Source: Actinomycetota bacterium
GTDB taxonomy: Bacteria; Actinomycetota; Acidimicrobiia; Acidimicrobiales; Ilumatobacteraceae
DNA length: 39,138 nucleotides
Assembly (NCBI GenBank): GCA_017853375.1
Contig: JAFMJP010000006.1
Span: 1-39,138, forward strand
Reading direction: 5' to 3'
Both the position numbers and the translations under genes were made by a program. Shown in pieces: positions 7,917-16,749 of the stretch (its first letter is position 1; every line of letters begins with the position of its first letter). The notes under the pieces are model-generated. The model saw only the letters and a list, made by a program, of their open reading frames with translations. It was not told the DNA's origin and did no database searches.

Positions 7917-10022
7917 ATGCTCGAGCACCCCGATCTCCCTGCCGAACAGGCGCACATCGACCGCGCGTATACGGCCTTGGTCGACGCCCGTACGAGCGCG
8001 CTGGCGATCCGCAATCTCACCGAGGGCCAGCGAGGGGGCACCTTCCAGGAGCGATACGAGCGCAACTACTTCGACGAAAAGCTCGTCCAGATGTTGAACA
8101 ACCTCGATATCGGGGATGCCGCCCTGGTGTTCGGGCGAATCGATCGAACACCCGATGCGGGTGGGGATCCGGAGGCATTCCACATCGGGCGACTCGCAGT
8201 GGCCGACGCCGACAGCAACCAGCTCATCATCGACTGGCGTGCTCCGGTTGCCGAGCCGTTTTATCGGGCGACCGGTCGCGACACCATGCAGTTGGTACGT
8301 CGTCGCCACTTCATGATGGACCGTCGCACATTGGTTGCCATCGAAGACGAGTTGTTCGGCGAGAATCACCTCGGCATTGGTCGAGACGAGGGACTCGAAA
8401 CACCGAAGCTTCGTGGACAGAGCACGCTGCTTGCGGCGCTTTCCAAGGGACGTAGCGGACAGCTGGGCGACATCGTTGCCACCATTCAAGGAGAGCAGGA
8501 CGTCATCATCCGAGCGCCGAACAAGGGCGTGTTGGTCGTGCAAGGTGGCCCGGGAACCGGCAAGACGGTCGTGGCGCTGCATCGTGCCGCGTACCTGCTC
8601 TACACGTATCGCTTTCCACTCGCCGATCAAGGCGTCTTGGTAATCGGCCCAAACAGGGTGTTCCTTCGATACATCGAGCGAGTGTTGCCGTCGCTCGGGG
8701 AATCCGGCGTACGCGAGGCGGTACTTGCCGATCTGGTGAATGACGTTCGCTACGGGGCAATCGACTCGGCAGTGGCTCGTCGCGTGAAGGGTGACCTGCG
8801 CATGGTCGACGTACTGAAGCGAGCCATCCGTGCGCGCCAGCGGCCCTTGAAAGAGCAATTCGAGTTGCCCTTCGGTGGAAGCGTGCTGCGACTCGGCCCC
8901 ACTGAAACCGCTCGAGTGGTGAAGGAAGCGCAGCGCCGCACCAAACGCCACAACGAGCTGTGTCGTGCAGTGGAAGGCGAGCTGGTATCGATGCTCATGC
9001 CGAGCATGCGCGATCAGGAATACACACTGGCTACCGCGCGGTCGCGATTGCGGGAGATTCCGGAGTTTCGCGCACTGGTGTTTCGCATCTGGCCGTCACT
9101 CGGGCCGGCAGAATTGTTGCGCGACTTGTTTGGTTCCAAGGCACTACTCAAGATCGCGGGTCGCGACATTCTCGATGATTCGGAAATCGATTCGCTGTAC
9201 CGACCACGAGCAGAGTCGCTTGATGTTGCAACCTTCAGCGACGCCGATGTTGCGTTGCTCGACGAAGCCAGAAATTTGCTCGGCCCCAAGCCACGAAAAG
9301 GTGGAGTGGTGGAGGAGTCCGACGACATCGAGACCTACGGTCACATCGTGGTGGACGAGGTTCAGGACCTCACACCCATGCAGCTGCGCATGGTCGGAAG
9401 GCGCTCACTCAATGGCGCCATGACCGTGGTGGGTGACATTGCGCAAGCAACCGGACCGTTCGCTCCCGGCGACTGGAGTGATGTGCTCGCGTTGTTGCCC
9501 AAGAATCGCGACGCGAGTGTCGCAACGTTGTCGGTGGGTTATCGCATTCCGCGACAGATCATGGAGTTTGCCGGAAAGTTGTTGCCTACGGCGGCGCCAC
9601 ACCAGACACCACCCACGGCAGTGCGCGAAGGCGACGCCGAACCTCGAGTCGTGTCGAGTGCGACGTCGTCGTTGCTCACCGATGTCGTGAATGAGGCACG
9701 AACGCTGGTCGCCGACTTGTCCGATGGACGTGTGGGCATCGTGTGCCCCGATGCGCTGGTCGATGCGATCTCCGTCGCCCTTGCCGACGCCGGAGTGAAC
9801 TTCGGTCGAGCCGGTGCGTCCGGGCTCGAAGCCTCGCTCACGGTGGTGCCGGTCAGCGTGGTGAAGGGACTGGAGATGGACGGCGTGGTGGTGGTGGAGC
9901 CCACCGACATCTACGAGTCGTCCGATGCCGGCCCGCGCGGTTTGTACGTGGCACTCACGCGATCGACGCAGCGGCTGGTGGTGGTGCACTCGCGTGCATT
10001 GCCGCACGAGCTGCGCGCGTAG
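7917..10022 (+). CDS. HelD/HelR-type superfamily I helicase (RNA polymerase-associated ATPase)
   Basis: A 701-residue UvrD-like ATPase of the HelD/HelR family. Characterised members dislodge RNA polymerase from nucleic acid and, in actinobacteria, can protect it from rifampicin. The N-terminal region has the family motif FQERYERNYFDEKL and LIIDWRAPVAEPFYRAT, which UvrD/PcrA lack. Walker A is GGPGTGKT (residues 210-217), motif II is DEVQD near residue 480, and motif VI is GLYVALTRSTQRLVVV near the C-terminus. There is no Shine-Dalgarno before ATG 7917. A perfect SOS-box palindrome lies upstream, so damage induction is possible. Direct RNAP binding is inferred from family membership. Confidence 0.85.
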   Translation: MLEHPDLPAEQAHIDRAYTALVDARTSALAIRNLTEGQRGGTFQERYERNYFDEKLVQMLNNLDIGDAALVFGRIDRTPDAGGDPEAFHIGRLAVADADSNQLIIDWRAPVAEPFYRATGRDTMQLVRRRHFMMDRRTLVAIEDELFGENHLGIGRDEGLETPKLRGQSTLLAALSKGRSGQLGDIVATIQGEQDVIIRAPNKGVLVVQGGPGTGKTVVALHRAAYLLYTYRFPLADQGVLVIGPNRVFLRYIERVLPSLGESGVREAVLADLVNDVRYGAIDSAVARRVKGDLRMVDVLKRAIRARQRPLKEQFELPFGGSVLRLGPTETARVVKEAQRRTKRHNELCRAVEGELVSMLMPSMRDQEYTLATARSRLREIPEFRALVFRIWPSLGPAELLRDLFGSKALLKIAGRDILDDSEIDSLYRPRAESLDVATFSDADVALLDEARNLLGPKPRKGGVVEESDDIETYGHIVVDEVQDLTPMQLRMVGRRSLNGAMTVVGDIAQATGPFAPGDWSDVLALLPKNRDASVATLSVGYRIPRQIMEFAGKLLPTAAPHQTPPTAVREGDAEPRVVSSATSSLLTDVVNEARTLVADLSDGRVGIVCPDALVDAISVALADAGVNFGRAGASGLEASLTVVPVSVVKGLEMDGVVVVEPTDIYESSDAGPRGLYVALTRSTQRLVVVHSRALPHELRA

Positions 10023-10087
10023 CCACGCACACCATCAGACGCGTAGCCACGCGCACGAGTTCACGCGTCCGCGCGACGGTGTTGCTA
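10016..10087. repeat. Degenerate 24-bp tandem repeat at a convergent gene junction
   Basis: Three consecutive 24-bp units begin CGCGT at 10016, 10040 and 10064, with a fourth CGCGT at 10088. The first two share 13 identical bases (CGCGTAGCCACGC), and later parts diverge. The units cover the stop of the helicase gene and the gap up to the stop of the convergent lipoprotein gene. Confidence 0.6.
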
Positions 10088-10092
10088 CGCGT
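10039..10092. terminator. Possible bidirectional terminator
   Basis: Bases 10039-10050 pair with 10081-10092 (ACGCGTAGC with GCTACGCGT, one mismatch, then two more pairs) around a GC-rich 30-nt loop. It lies between convergent stop codons. There is no T tract. Confidence 0.35.
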
Positions 10093-10522
10093 CGAGGGAG
10101 GTCAGTGCCAACCTCAGGAACGATTTTGCTTTGTCGGCATCGGCTGGGCGATTGCGCTCCACCGAACTGCGAGCCAGTTCGATCACCCGACGAAGGTCGT
10201 AGGTGAGCTGGTCGGCAAGTTCGCCGTATTGCGCCACGATGAGTGGCTCGGCAAATGACCAGGCTTCGTTGATCCGGTCAAGATGCAGGCGAGCCTCGTC
10301 GCGGTCATTGTTGAACGTTGCACGGCTGAGTGCGGTCACTTCATCGCGCAGCACCTGGGCGAGTTCGTCGAGGCTGGCGGTGGAGAGATCGGTGGAAACC
10401 GCAGCTGCCTCGCTCGGCGACAAGGTGGTGGGAGGAGTGTCGAGCTCCACCACCTCGGTTGCACAACTGCTTGCAAGTGCAGCGATGCCGACCACGGCCA
10501 CGATGAGGCGCATCGGACTCAT
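10085..10522 (-). CDS. Small hypothetical lipoprotein coupled to the DtxR-type regulator
   Basis: A 145-residue protein with a lipoprotein signal: hydrophobic core LIVAVVGIAALA, then the lipobox ASSC with C20 as the lipid-bearing cysteine. The mature part is helical and charged, starting with a Thr/Ser/Pro linker, then a long helix-rich region (DELAQVLRDEVTAL..., LADQLTYDLRRVIELA). No enzyme or metal-binding motif is visible. The ATG overlaps the stop of the DtxR-type gene by ATGA, so the two are made together. A link to metal handling is suggested by position only. Confidence 0.7.
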   Translation of the reverse strand: MSPMRLIVAVVGIAALASSCATEVVELDTPPTTLSPSEAAAVSTDLSTASLDELAQVLRDEVTALSRATFNNDRDEARLHLDRINEAWSFAEPLIVAQYGELADQLTYDLRRVIELARSSVERNRPADADKAKSFLRLALTSLDA

Positions 10523-11187
10523 AATGTGACGAGCAAGCGCGCACCGACGAATTCATCGAGAGTGGCGTCACGGTCCACCACATCGTGCACCGTAAGACGG
10601 GTGGAACCAGGGCGACGGTCGCGCAACGTGCACTGGCGACCCGGAATGATTTGGTGCAGCTCCAATTGTTCGAGTGCGCCATCACGTTCTTCTACTTCCT
10701 CTGGAATACGCACCAGCGTGAATCGTGCTCCCACGGCAACTTGTCCGAGGGGAGTCACCGCCAGTCCCGATGTCGGGGAACCCGGAATGGGGTTTCCGTG
10801 CGGGCATGTGGACGGATTGCCGAGCAGACGTGCAAGACCCTGCTCGACGTCGTCGCTGATGACGTGTTCCCACTTGCATGCTTCGTGGTGGGCGCGTGCC
10901 CAGGGAAGACCGATCACATCGGTGAGAAAACGTTCGGCCAGACGGTGGCGCCGCACGATTCGGTTGGCAAGTTCCTCACCGGTGGCACTGAGGGCGAGAT
11001 GAGTGGAATCCACCTGCAGCAGCCCGGCGGCCTCCATGCGCTTGACCATCTCCGATACCGAGGCGCGTGACACGTTGAGGCGCTCGGCGAGGCGAGCTTG
11101 GATGATTTCTGCGTTGTCTTCCCGCATCTCGTAGATGCACTCGCAGTATTCCTCGAATGCTGGATGGTGTTCACCAGCCACGGGCAT
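10519..11187 (-). CDS. DtxR/IdeR-family metal-dependent repressor
   Basis: A 222-residue transcription factor with three parts: an N-terminal winged helix (recognition region VSRASVSEMVKRME), a metal-binding dimerisation domain and a C-terminal SH3-like domain. Ligands H81, E85, H100, C104, E107 and H108 align at a constant +2 offset with DtxR H79, E83, H98, C102, E105 and H106. The position of DtxR Met10 is Glu13 here, an unusual primary-site ligand. The frame is open to 11388, but ATG 11187 gives the family length and has TACGCT 7 nt upstream. It diverges from lhr and overlaps the downstream lipoprotein gene. Confidence 0.88.
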   Translation of the reverse strand: MPVAGEHHPAFEEYCECIYEMREDNAEIIQARLAERLNVSRASVSEMVKRMEAAGLLQVDSTHLALSATGEELANRIVRRHRLAERFLTDVIGLPWARAHHEACKWEHVISDDVEQGLARLLGNPSTCPHGNPIPGSPTSGLAVTPLGQVAVGARFTLVRIPEEVEERDGALEQLELHQIIPGRQCTLRDRRPGSTRLTVHDVVDRDATLDEFVGARLLVTL

Positions 11188-11194
11188 GGCGCTC

Positions 11195-11200
11195 AGCGTA
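11195..11200 (-). promoter_or_regulatory. Probable -10 element of the DtxR-type gene (leaderless)
   Basis: TACGCT on the minus strand, 7 nt before ATG 11187, fits TANNNT and supports this start over the longer reading. Confidence 0.5.
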
Positions 11201-11221
11201 CCGAGAAGCACACCGAGTAGG

Positions 11222-11227
11222 TACTCT
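11222..11227 (+). promoter_or_regulatory. Probable -10 element of lhr (leaderless)
   Basis: TACTCT is followed by exactly 6 nt and then GTG 11234. It supports the GTG start and divergent transcription from the DtxR-type gene. Confidence 0.5.
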
Positions 11228-11233
11228 TCGGCG

Positions 11234-14200
11234 GTGGCCACGGAGTCGGTTCTCGAGCGTTTTTCACCTGCAGTTCGCGCATGGTTCGAAGCGTCGTTCC
11301 CGTCAGCAACTCCCGCACAAGCGGGAGGATTTGCGCACATTCTCTCCGGCGAGCACACGCTCATCTCTGCGCCGACCGGAAGTGGCAAGACGTTGGCGGC
11401 GTTCCTCGTGGCAATCGATCGCCTGGTGACACTCGAAGTCCAGGAGCCTTCGACGACGCGCGTGCTCTACGTATCGCCGCTTCGTGCACTTGCGTTCGAC
11501 GTAGAGAAGAACTTGCGTGCACCGATCGTCGGCATTCGTCACGCGGCCGAACGTTTGGGAGTCTCGTTTCGTGAGCCGACTGTTGCCATGCGCACCGGCG
11601 ACACCAGCGCACGTGATCGTCAACGAATGCTGAGAAATCCGCCCGACATCCTCATCACCACTCCCGAGAGTTTGTACCTCATGCTCACCTCGTCGGCGCG
11701 TACGACGCTGGCGAACGTCGACACGATCATCATCGACGAAATTCATGCGATGGCGGCCACGAAACGCGGCGCACACCTGGCACTGTCACTCGAACGACTC
11801 GAAGAACTCACGGTTCGTCGCCCACAACGCATCGGATTGTCGGCCACCCAGCGGCCGCTCGAGGAAGTGTCACGATTCCTCGGTGGATTTTCCGACGGCG
11901 TCCCGCGGCCCGTTGCGATCGTCGATGCCGGTGCACGCAAGACATTGGAAATCGAAGTGGTGGTTCCCGTGGAAGACATGGGGGAGTTGGGCAAGGTGAC
12001 CCACGAGTTGCGCAGCGGTCCTGCCTCCGCAGCCGCCGTCGAGCGCCGTACGAGCATCTGGCCGAGCATCACGCCGAGGATCCTGGAATTGGTGCAGCAA
12101 CATCGCAGCACCATCATCTTTTGTAATGCACGACGCGGTGCCGAGCGTCTGGCCGCCCAGCTCAACGAGTTGGCATCGGACCTCGGCTTGGGTTCCGCGG
12201 ACTACGTGAAAGCGCACCATGGTTCGTTGGCACGCGAACAACGCATCGTCATCGAAGACCAGCTGAAGCAAGGGCAGCTGCGGGCCATCGTTGCAACCAG
12301 CAGTTTGGAATTGGGCATCGACATGGGTGCCGTCGACTTGGTCATTCAAGTGGAGTCACCTGGTGCCGTGAGCCGTGGTCTGCAGCGCATCGGTAGGGCC
12401 GGCCACAGCGTGGGCGAGGCCAGTCGTGGAAAGGTATTCCCGAAGCACCGGCATGACTTGCTCGAGGTAGCCGTTGTTGCAGAGCGAATGATGAATGCGG
12501 AAATCGAGTCCACGCGCTATTTGCGCAACCCACTCGACGTGCTCGCGCAACACGTCGTCGCGCATGTGGCGATGCACCCCGATTGCAGCGTCGACGCCCT
12601 CACCACGATGATTCGTCGTTGCGCAAACTTTGCGGAGTTGTCCGACGAAGTGCGCAACAACGTGCTCGACTTGTTGGCAGGTCGCTACCCGAGCGAAGAG
12701 TTCCGCGACTTGAAGCCACGCATCGTGTGGGATCGCATCGCCAACACGTTGCGTGCTCGCGACGGGTCACAGCGGCTCGCAGTCACCAATGGCGGCACCA
12801 TCCCCGATCGTGGAATGTTCGGTGTGTTCCTCCCCGACGGCACACGCGTGGGTGAACTCGACGAAGAGATGGTGTACGAAACACGCCCGGGGGAAACCTT
12901 CGTACTTGGTGCATCAACATGGCGCATTGAAGACGTGTCGTTCGACCGCGTCATCGTGAATCCTGCTCCCGGCGAGCCGGGCAAGATGCCGTTTTGGCAC
13001 GGCGATCGACTCGGGCGACCGTTGGAGCTGGGCCGTGCAGTCGGGGCGTTCTTGCGGACCATTCGTGACGTACAAACCGCCGGAGGGGCGGAGCACACGC
13101 TCACCTCGCAGCACTGCCTCGATCCGTTGGCAGCGCGCAATCTTCTTCAGTACATCAACGAGCAAGTGGAGGCCACCGGCGCGTTGCCCGATGATCGCAC
13201 CATCGTGATCGAGAGATTCCGCGACGAGATCGGCGACTGGCGAATATGCATCCACTCGCCCTTCGGTACTCCGGTTCATGCCCCATGGGCGATCGCCATC
13301 GAGCGGCGCTTGCTGGAGCGGCTCGGTATCCCGATCGAAACCATGTGGGGAGACGATGGCATCGTGTTGCGGTTACCGGAGGCAGTCGACCGCATACCCG
13401 TGGAAGAACTCTTGATCGATCCCGACGACATCACCGATGCGCTGGTTGCGGCAGTACCGCAAACCGCGTTGTTCGCAGCGCGATTCCGTGAGTGTGCTGC
13501 GCGTGCCTTGTTGTTGCCTCGTCGTCGACCCGACCAGCGGACACCGTTGTGGCAACAGCGTCAACGAGCCGCCGATCTCCTGGCGGTAGCCGCGAAGTAC
13601 CCGACGTTTCCGATCTTGTTGGAAACCAGTCGTGAGTGTTTGCAGGACGTGTTCGACGTGCCCGCCTTGCGGGACGTTCTCATGCAGTTGCGTTCACGAT
13701 CCATTCGGTTGATCAGTGTTGACACCCAGAAAGCCTCACCGTTTGCGCAGAGTCTGCTCTTCAACTGGATTGCTGCATACATGTATGAAGGCGATGCTCC
13801 GTTGGCCGAGCGTCGAGCGGCCGCCCTGGCGCTCGATCGAGATTTGCTCAACGACCTCCTTGGTTCGGAAGAGTTGCGCGAACTGCTCGACGGCGAAGTG
13901 TTGGCGGACATCGAACTCGAATTGCAGCACGTCGCCGAGTCGCGTCGCGCACGAACATGCGACGAGGTTCACGACGTGCTGCGTCGCGTCGGTGACCTCA
14001 CCATGGATGAGCTGTCGCTGCGCTGTGACGGCAATGTCGCGGAATGGACCACCGAATTGGTGGGGCAACGACGCGTCATCGAAGTAGTCGTGGCCGGCGA
14101 GCGACGGTTCGTTGCCGCTGAGGACGCCGGCCGTTATCGCGACGCCCTTGGTTGTGCCTTGCCACTCGGATTGCCGCAGGCATTCACCGAGCCGGTGGAT

Positions 14201-15760
14201 TCGCCACTGTTGGAGCTCGTGGCGAGGTATGCGCGAACCCATGCGCCATTCGTAGCGCGTGACGTGGCGCAGCGATTCGGAACGGCCGTGGACCGTGTCG
14301 TCGTGGTGCTTGCACAACTCGAAGCAGCACACCGAGTGGTGCGCGGAGAGTTTCGACCCTTCGGCACCGAGCGTGAGTGGTGCGACACCGAGGTGTTGCG
14401 CCTTGTGCGCCGCAGATCACTTGCCAAGTTGCGAAAAGAAGTCGAACCGGTGGACCAGCAGACGTTCGCCCGTTTTCTTGCCGAGTGGCACGGCGTCACG
14501 GCGCCAACGCATGGTGCCGATGCACTCGGAGAAGTGCTGTCGACCTTGTCGGGTTCGGCACTCGTGGCGTCCACGTTGGAAACGGACGTGCTTCCATTGC
14601 GTGTACGTGGTTATCGGGCATCGATGTTGGACGAACTGTGCACCAGCGGCGAAGTGGTGTGGGTTGGTGCAGGTTCACTCGGCGGCAACGACGGACGAAT
14701 CCGCTTGTTCTTCGCCGATCAGCTCGGTTCCCTTCTTCCTGCACTGGAACCACTCGAAGCACCGCAGGGCGGTGTGCACGACCAGATTCGCGCTGCGCTC
14801 GCACAGCGTGGTGCGTGCTTTTGGAGCCAGCTCCGTGCCGGTGTACGCGGCGCAACGGATGCGGAATTGCTCGCTGCGCTCTGGGACCTGGTGTGGTCGG
14901 GCGAAGTAACCAACGACTCCCTCGCAGCGCTGCGTGCAGTGTTGCTTGGCGCACAAAGCGGAAAGAGCGCACGAGCACTTCCAACGACGGGTGCCAGTCG
15001 ACGTGCTGCGGCGCGTTTGGTGCGCCCACGACATATACGTGGTGGTAACTCGAGTCGAGTTGGTCCACCGTCAGCCCAGGGACGATGGAGTCTGGTCTCT
15101 CAGTTGGTGGAACAACAGTCCACTGCCACCCAAGCACTGCACGCAGTGGCAATGCAACTCCTGGAGCGTCACGGCGTGGTGACTCGCGAAGCGGTGCTGG
15201 CAGAGCATGTGCGCGGCGGTTTCGCTGGCGTCTATGGGGTGCTGAAGGCTTTGGAGGAGCGCGGCGCCGTTCGTCGCGGATATTTCGTCGACGGCTTGGG
15301 TGCCGCCCAATTCGCAGTGCCCGGCGCAGTGGATCGTTTGCGGGCCTGCAAAGACCCGAACCTGGCGACCGAGCAAGGACCCGGCACCGTGGTGGTGCTT
15401 GCAGCCACGGATCCCGCACAGCCGTATGGGGCGAGTCTTGATTGGCCGGCGACGAGCGGCCGACCCACGCGAAGTGCCGGCGCATTGGTCTTGCTCGAGG
15501 AGGGCGAGGTGCTCGGCTGGTACGACGTGCGCAGTCACCACTTGGTCACGTTTGCCCGAACCTTTGAGCACGATGGTGTTTCCGTGTTGGCGGATGCACT
15601 CGGCAGCTTGGTAAAGGATGGACGTACGAAGAGTGTCGAGGTGCGAAAAATCAACGGCACGGCGTGTGACGACGCGGCGCCAACCACGGTGCAGGTGGTA
15701 GCGATGCTCGAACAGCATCGATTCGTGCGCGGCTATCGCGGGTTGGTGCTTCGCGACTGA
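11234..15760 (+). CDS. lhr: Lhr, large ATP-dependent helicase
   Basis: A 1508-residue helicase, matching full-length bacterial Lhr (about 1500 residues). Lhr tracks 3'-5' on single strands and unwinds DNA or RNA:DNA duplexes, and in mycobacteria it belongs to a DNA-damage response. RecA-like domain 1 has Walker A APTGSGKT (residues 46-53), DEIH (168-171) and the SAT motif LSATQRPLEE. RecA-like domain 2 has TIIFCNARRGAERLA, TSSLELGID and QRIGRAGH. The Lhr winged-helix core and the long C-terminal domain with further winged-helix-like parts follow. The frame is open to 11135, but GTG 11234 has a -10 element 6 nt upstream and avoids overlap with the divergent gene. Confidence 0.95.
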   Translation: MATESVLERFSPAVRAWFEASFPSATPAQAGGFAHILSGEHTLISAPTGSGKTLAAFLVAIDRLVTLEVQEPSTTRVLYVSPLRALAFDVEKNLRAPIVGIRHAAERLGVSFREPTVAMRTGDTSARDRQRMLRNPPDILITTPESLYLMLTSSARTTLANVDTIIIDEIHAMAATKRGAHLALSLERLEELTVRRPQRIGLSATQRPLEEVSRFLGGFSDGVPRPVAIVDAGARKTLEIEVVVPVEDMGELGKVTHELRSGPASAAAVERRTSIWPSITPRILELVQQHRSTIIFCNARRGAERLAAQLNELASDLGLGSADYVKAHHGSLAREQRIVIEDQLKQGQLRAIVATSSLELGIDMGAVDLVIQVESPGAVSRGLQRIGRAGHSVGEASRGKVFPKHRHDLLEVAVVAERMMNAEIESTRYLRNPLDVLAQHVVAHVAMHPDCSVDALTTMIRRCANFAELSDEVRNNVLDLLAGRYPSEEFRDLKPRIVWDRIANTLRARDGSQRLAVTNGGTIPDRGMFGVFLPDGTRVGELDEEMVYETRPGETFVLGASTWRIEDVSFDRVIVNPAPGEPGKMPFWHGDRLGRPLELGRAVGAFLRTIRDVQTAGGAEHTLTSQHCLDPLAARNLLQYINEQVEATGALPDDRTIVIERFRDEIGDWRICIHSPFGTPVHAPWAIAIERRLLERLGIPIETMWGDDGIVLRLPEAVDRIPVEELLIDPDDITDALVAAVPQTALFAARFRECAARALLLPRRRPDQRTPLWQQRQRAADLLAVAAKYPTFPILLETSRECLQDVFDVPALRDVLMQLRSRSIRLISVDTQKASPFAQSLLFNWIAAYMYEGDAPLAERRAAALALDRDLLNDLLGSEELRELLDGEVLADIELELQHVAESRRARTCDEVHDVLRRVGDLTMDELSLRCDGNVAEWTTELVGQRRVIEVVVAGERRFVAAEDAGRYRDALGCALPLGLPQAFTEPVDSPLLELVARYARTHAPFVARDVAQRFGTAVDRVVVVLAQLEAAHRVVRGEFRPFGTEREWCDTEVLRLVRRRSLAKLRKEVEPVDQQTFARFLAEWHGVTAPTHGADALGEVLSTLSGSALVASTLETDVLPLRVRGYRASMLDELCTSGEVVWVGAGSLGGNDGRIRLFFADQLGSLLPALEPLEAPQGGVHDQIRAALAQRGACFWSQLRAGVRGATDAELLAALWDLVWSGEVTNDSLAALRAVLLGAQSGKSARALPTTGASRRAAARLVRPRHIRGGNSSRVGPPSAQGRWSLVSQLVEQQSTATQALHAVAMQLLERHGVVTREAVLAEHVRGGFAGVYGVLKALEERGAVRRGYFVDGLGAAQFAVPGAVDRLRACKDPNLATEQGPGTVVVLAATDPAQPYGASLDWPATSGRPTRSAGALVLLEEGEVLGWYDVRSHHLVTFARTFEHDGVSVLADALGSLVKDGRTKSVEVRKINGTACDDAAPTTVQVVAMLEQHRFVRGYRGLVLRD

Positions 15761-15796
15761 ACATTGGCGCCGAAGAAACGGCGATTCGATGTCGAG

Positions 15797-16381
15797 TTAT
15801 TGCGGTTCGATGCCGCGTAGTCCGGCCCACGCGAGATTCGCGAGTTGTGAGCCAACGCGTGTGGGGTCGAACGTTTCGCCACTGGCGATGAGATAACGAC
15901 TGACGCCCTCGGACATTCCCACGAGTGCATACGCCAACCGTCGCTGGTGTTCGCGATCGAGTCCTGCGTCGATCAGTGGCGCAATGGCTTCGGTCACGAG
16001 ACGCTCCACGTTGCGGACTGCGGTGGCAAACTCTTCGTCGTTGCGCGAACCACTTCCGAACAACACCACGAAGGCATCCTGATTGGCCGACATCCACTCG
16101 AAGTAGGCGATGATGCCACGCTCGGTTTGTGTGCGACCGTCCGGTGCGTTGGCAGTGGCGTCACCGATTGCTTGGAGCATGTTTGCCGCCAAGTCGTCGA
16201 TGAGCGCAAGGTACAAGGCACGTTTGGAGTCGAAGTGTTGGTACAACACGGGCTTGGTGACCCCGCCCGCTTCCGCGATGTCGTCCATTGACGTGGTGTG
16301 GTATCCCTTTTCCGCAAACTCGTGTCGCGCAACCGCAAGTATGAGCGAGCGTCGTTCGGCGGCAGGAAGTCGCAGACTCAC
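15797..16381 (-). CDS. TetR/AcrR-family transcriptional regulator
   Basis: A 194-residue repressor-type protein. The N-terminal TetR helix-turn-helix is clear (ILAVARHEFAEKGYHTTS, then MDDIAEAGGVTKPVLYQHF, residues about 13-50). The C-terminal ligand/dimer domain shows no specific signature. Its ATG overlaps the stop of the small membrane protein gene upstream by ATGA, so the two are co-translated. The effector and targets are unknown; the membrane protein itself is an obvious candidate. Confidence 0.9.
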   Translation of the reverse strand: MSLRLPAAERRSLILAVARHEFAEKGYHTTSMDDIAEAGGVTKPVLYQHFDSKRALYLALIDDLAANMLQAIGDATANAPDGRTQTERGIIAYFEWMSANQDAFVVLFGSGSRNDEEFATAVRNVERLVTEAIAPLIDAGLDREHQRRLAYALVGMSEGVSRYLIASGETFDPTRVGSQLANLAWAGLRGIEPQ

Positions 16382-16704
16382 GATGTCGGCTTGTGCTCGC
16401 CGGACACGACCTGTGGTTGTTGGTTTGCGGCTGCCTGCTGATCTTCACGGCGTGCTGCGCGAATGCCATAGGTAATCACGATCGCGGGAGCCAGGATGAT
16501 GGAACCCACCACCAACGCCACGCCACTCACGAAGTGCATCGCTGTCGTGAACGACGTCCACAGTCCACCGAAGAATGCCGCCACGGAAACTGCGTACAAC
16601 CCGTAACCCGTTCGCGACGCGACCTTGTTCCAGCGATCGATCCGGTTTCGTCGCACGACGACCGGGTCGAAGTCGTTTTCGGAATGCAACTGTGCGGAGT
16701 CCAT
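16378..16704 (-). CDS. Small membrane protein, two predicted transmembrane helices
   Basis: A 108-residue protein. A charged N-terminal 35 residues (VVVRRNRIDRWNKVA) is followed by two hydrophobic segments, near residues 35-52 and 58-80, and a hydrophilic Gln/Ala-rich tail. I do not recognise the family. It is coupled by ATGA overlap to the TetR gene. A -10-like TAGATT lies 12 nt before its ATG and shares bases with the -10 of the divergent ccm operon. Confidence 0.7.
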   Translation of the reverse strand: MDSAQLHSENDFDPVVVRRNRIDRWNKVASRTGYGLYAVSVAAFFGGLWTSFTTAMHFVSGVALVVGSIILAPAIVITYGIRAARREDQQAAANQQPQVVSGEHKPTS

Positions 16705-16716
16705 GAGACAAAAATC

Positions 16717-16726
16717 AATCTAGGCT
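16717..16726. promoter_or_regulatory. Overlapping divergent -10 elements (membrane protein gene and ccm operon)
   Basis: In AATCTAGGCT the minus strand reads TAGATT (16722-16717) and the plus strand reads TAGGCT (16721-16726), sharing the central TA. The minus start codon is 12 nt away. The plus start codon (GTG 16750) is 23 nt away. Confidence 0.4.
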
Positions 16727-16749
16727 GAGGTTCTATCAACAGCGAATCA

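Noticed and set aside
11135-11233. Upstream ATG start for lhr
   Set aside because: It would overlap the divergent DtxR-type gene. GTG 11234 has a -10 element at the right distance and gives the family length.
15768-15783. Hairpin between lhr and the TetR gene (CGCCG / CGGCG)
   Set aside because: A 5-bp stem without a T tract is too weak to call a terminator.
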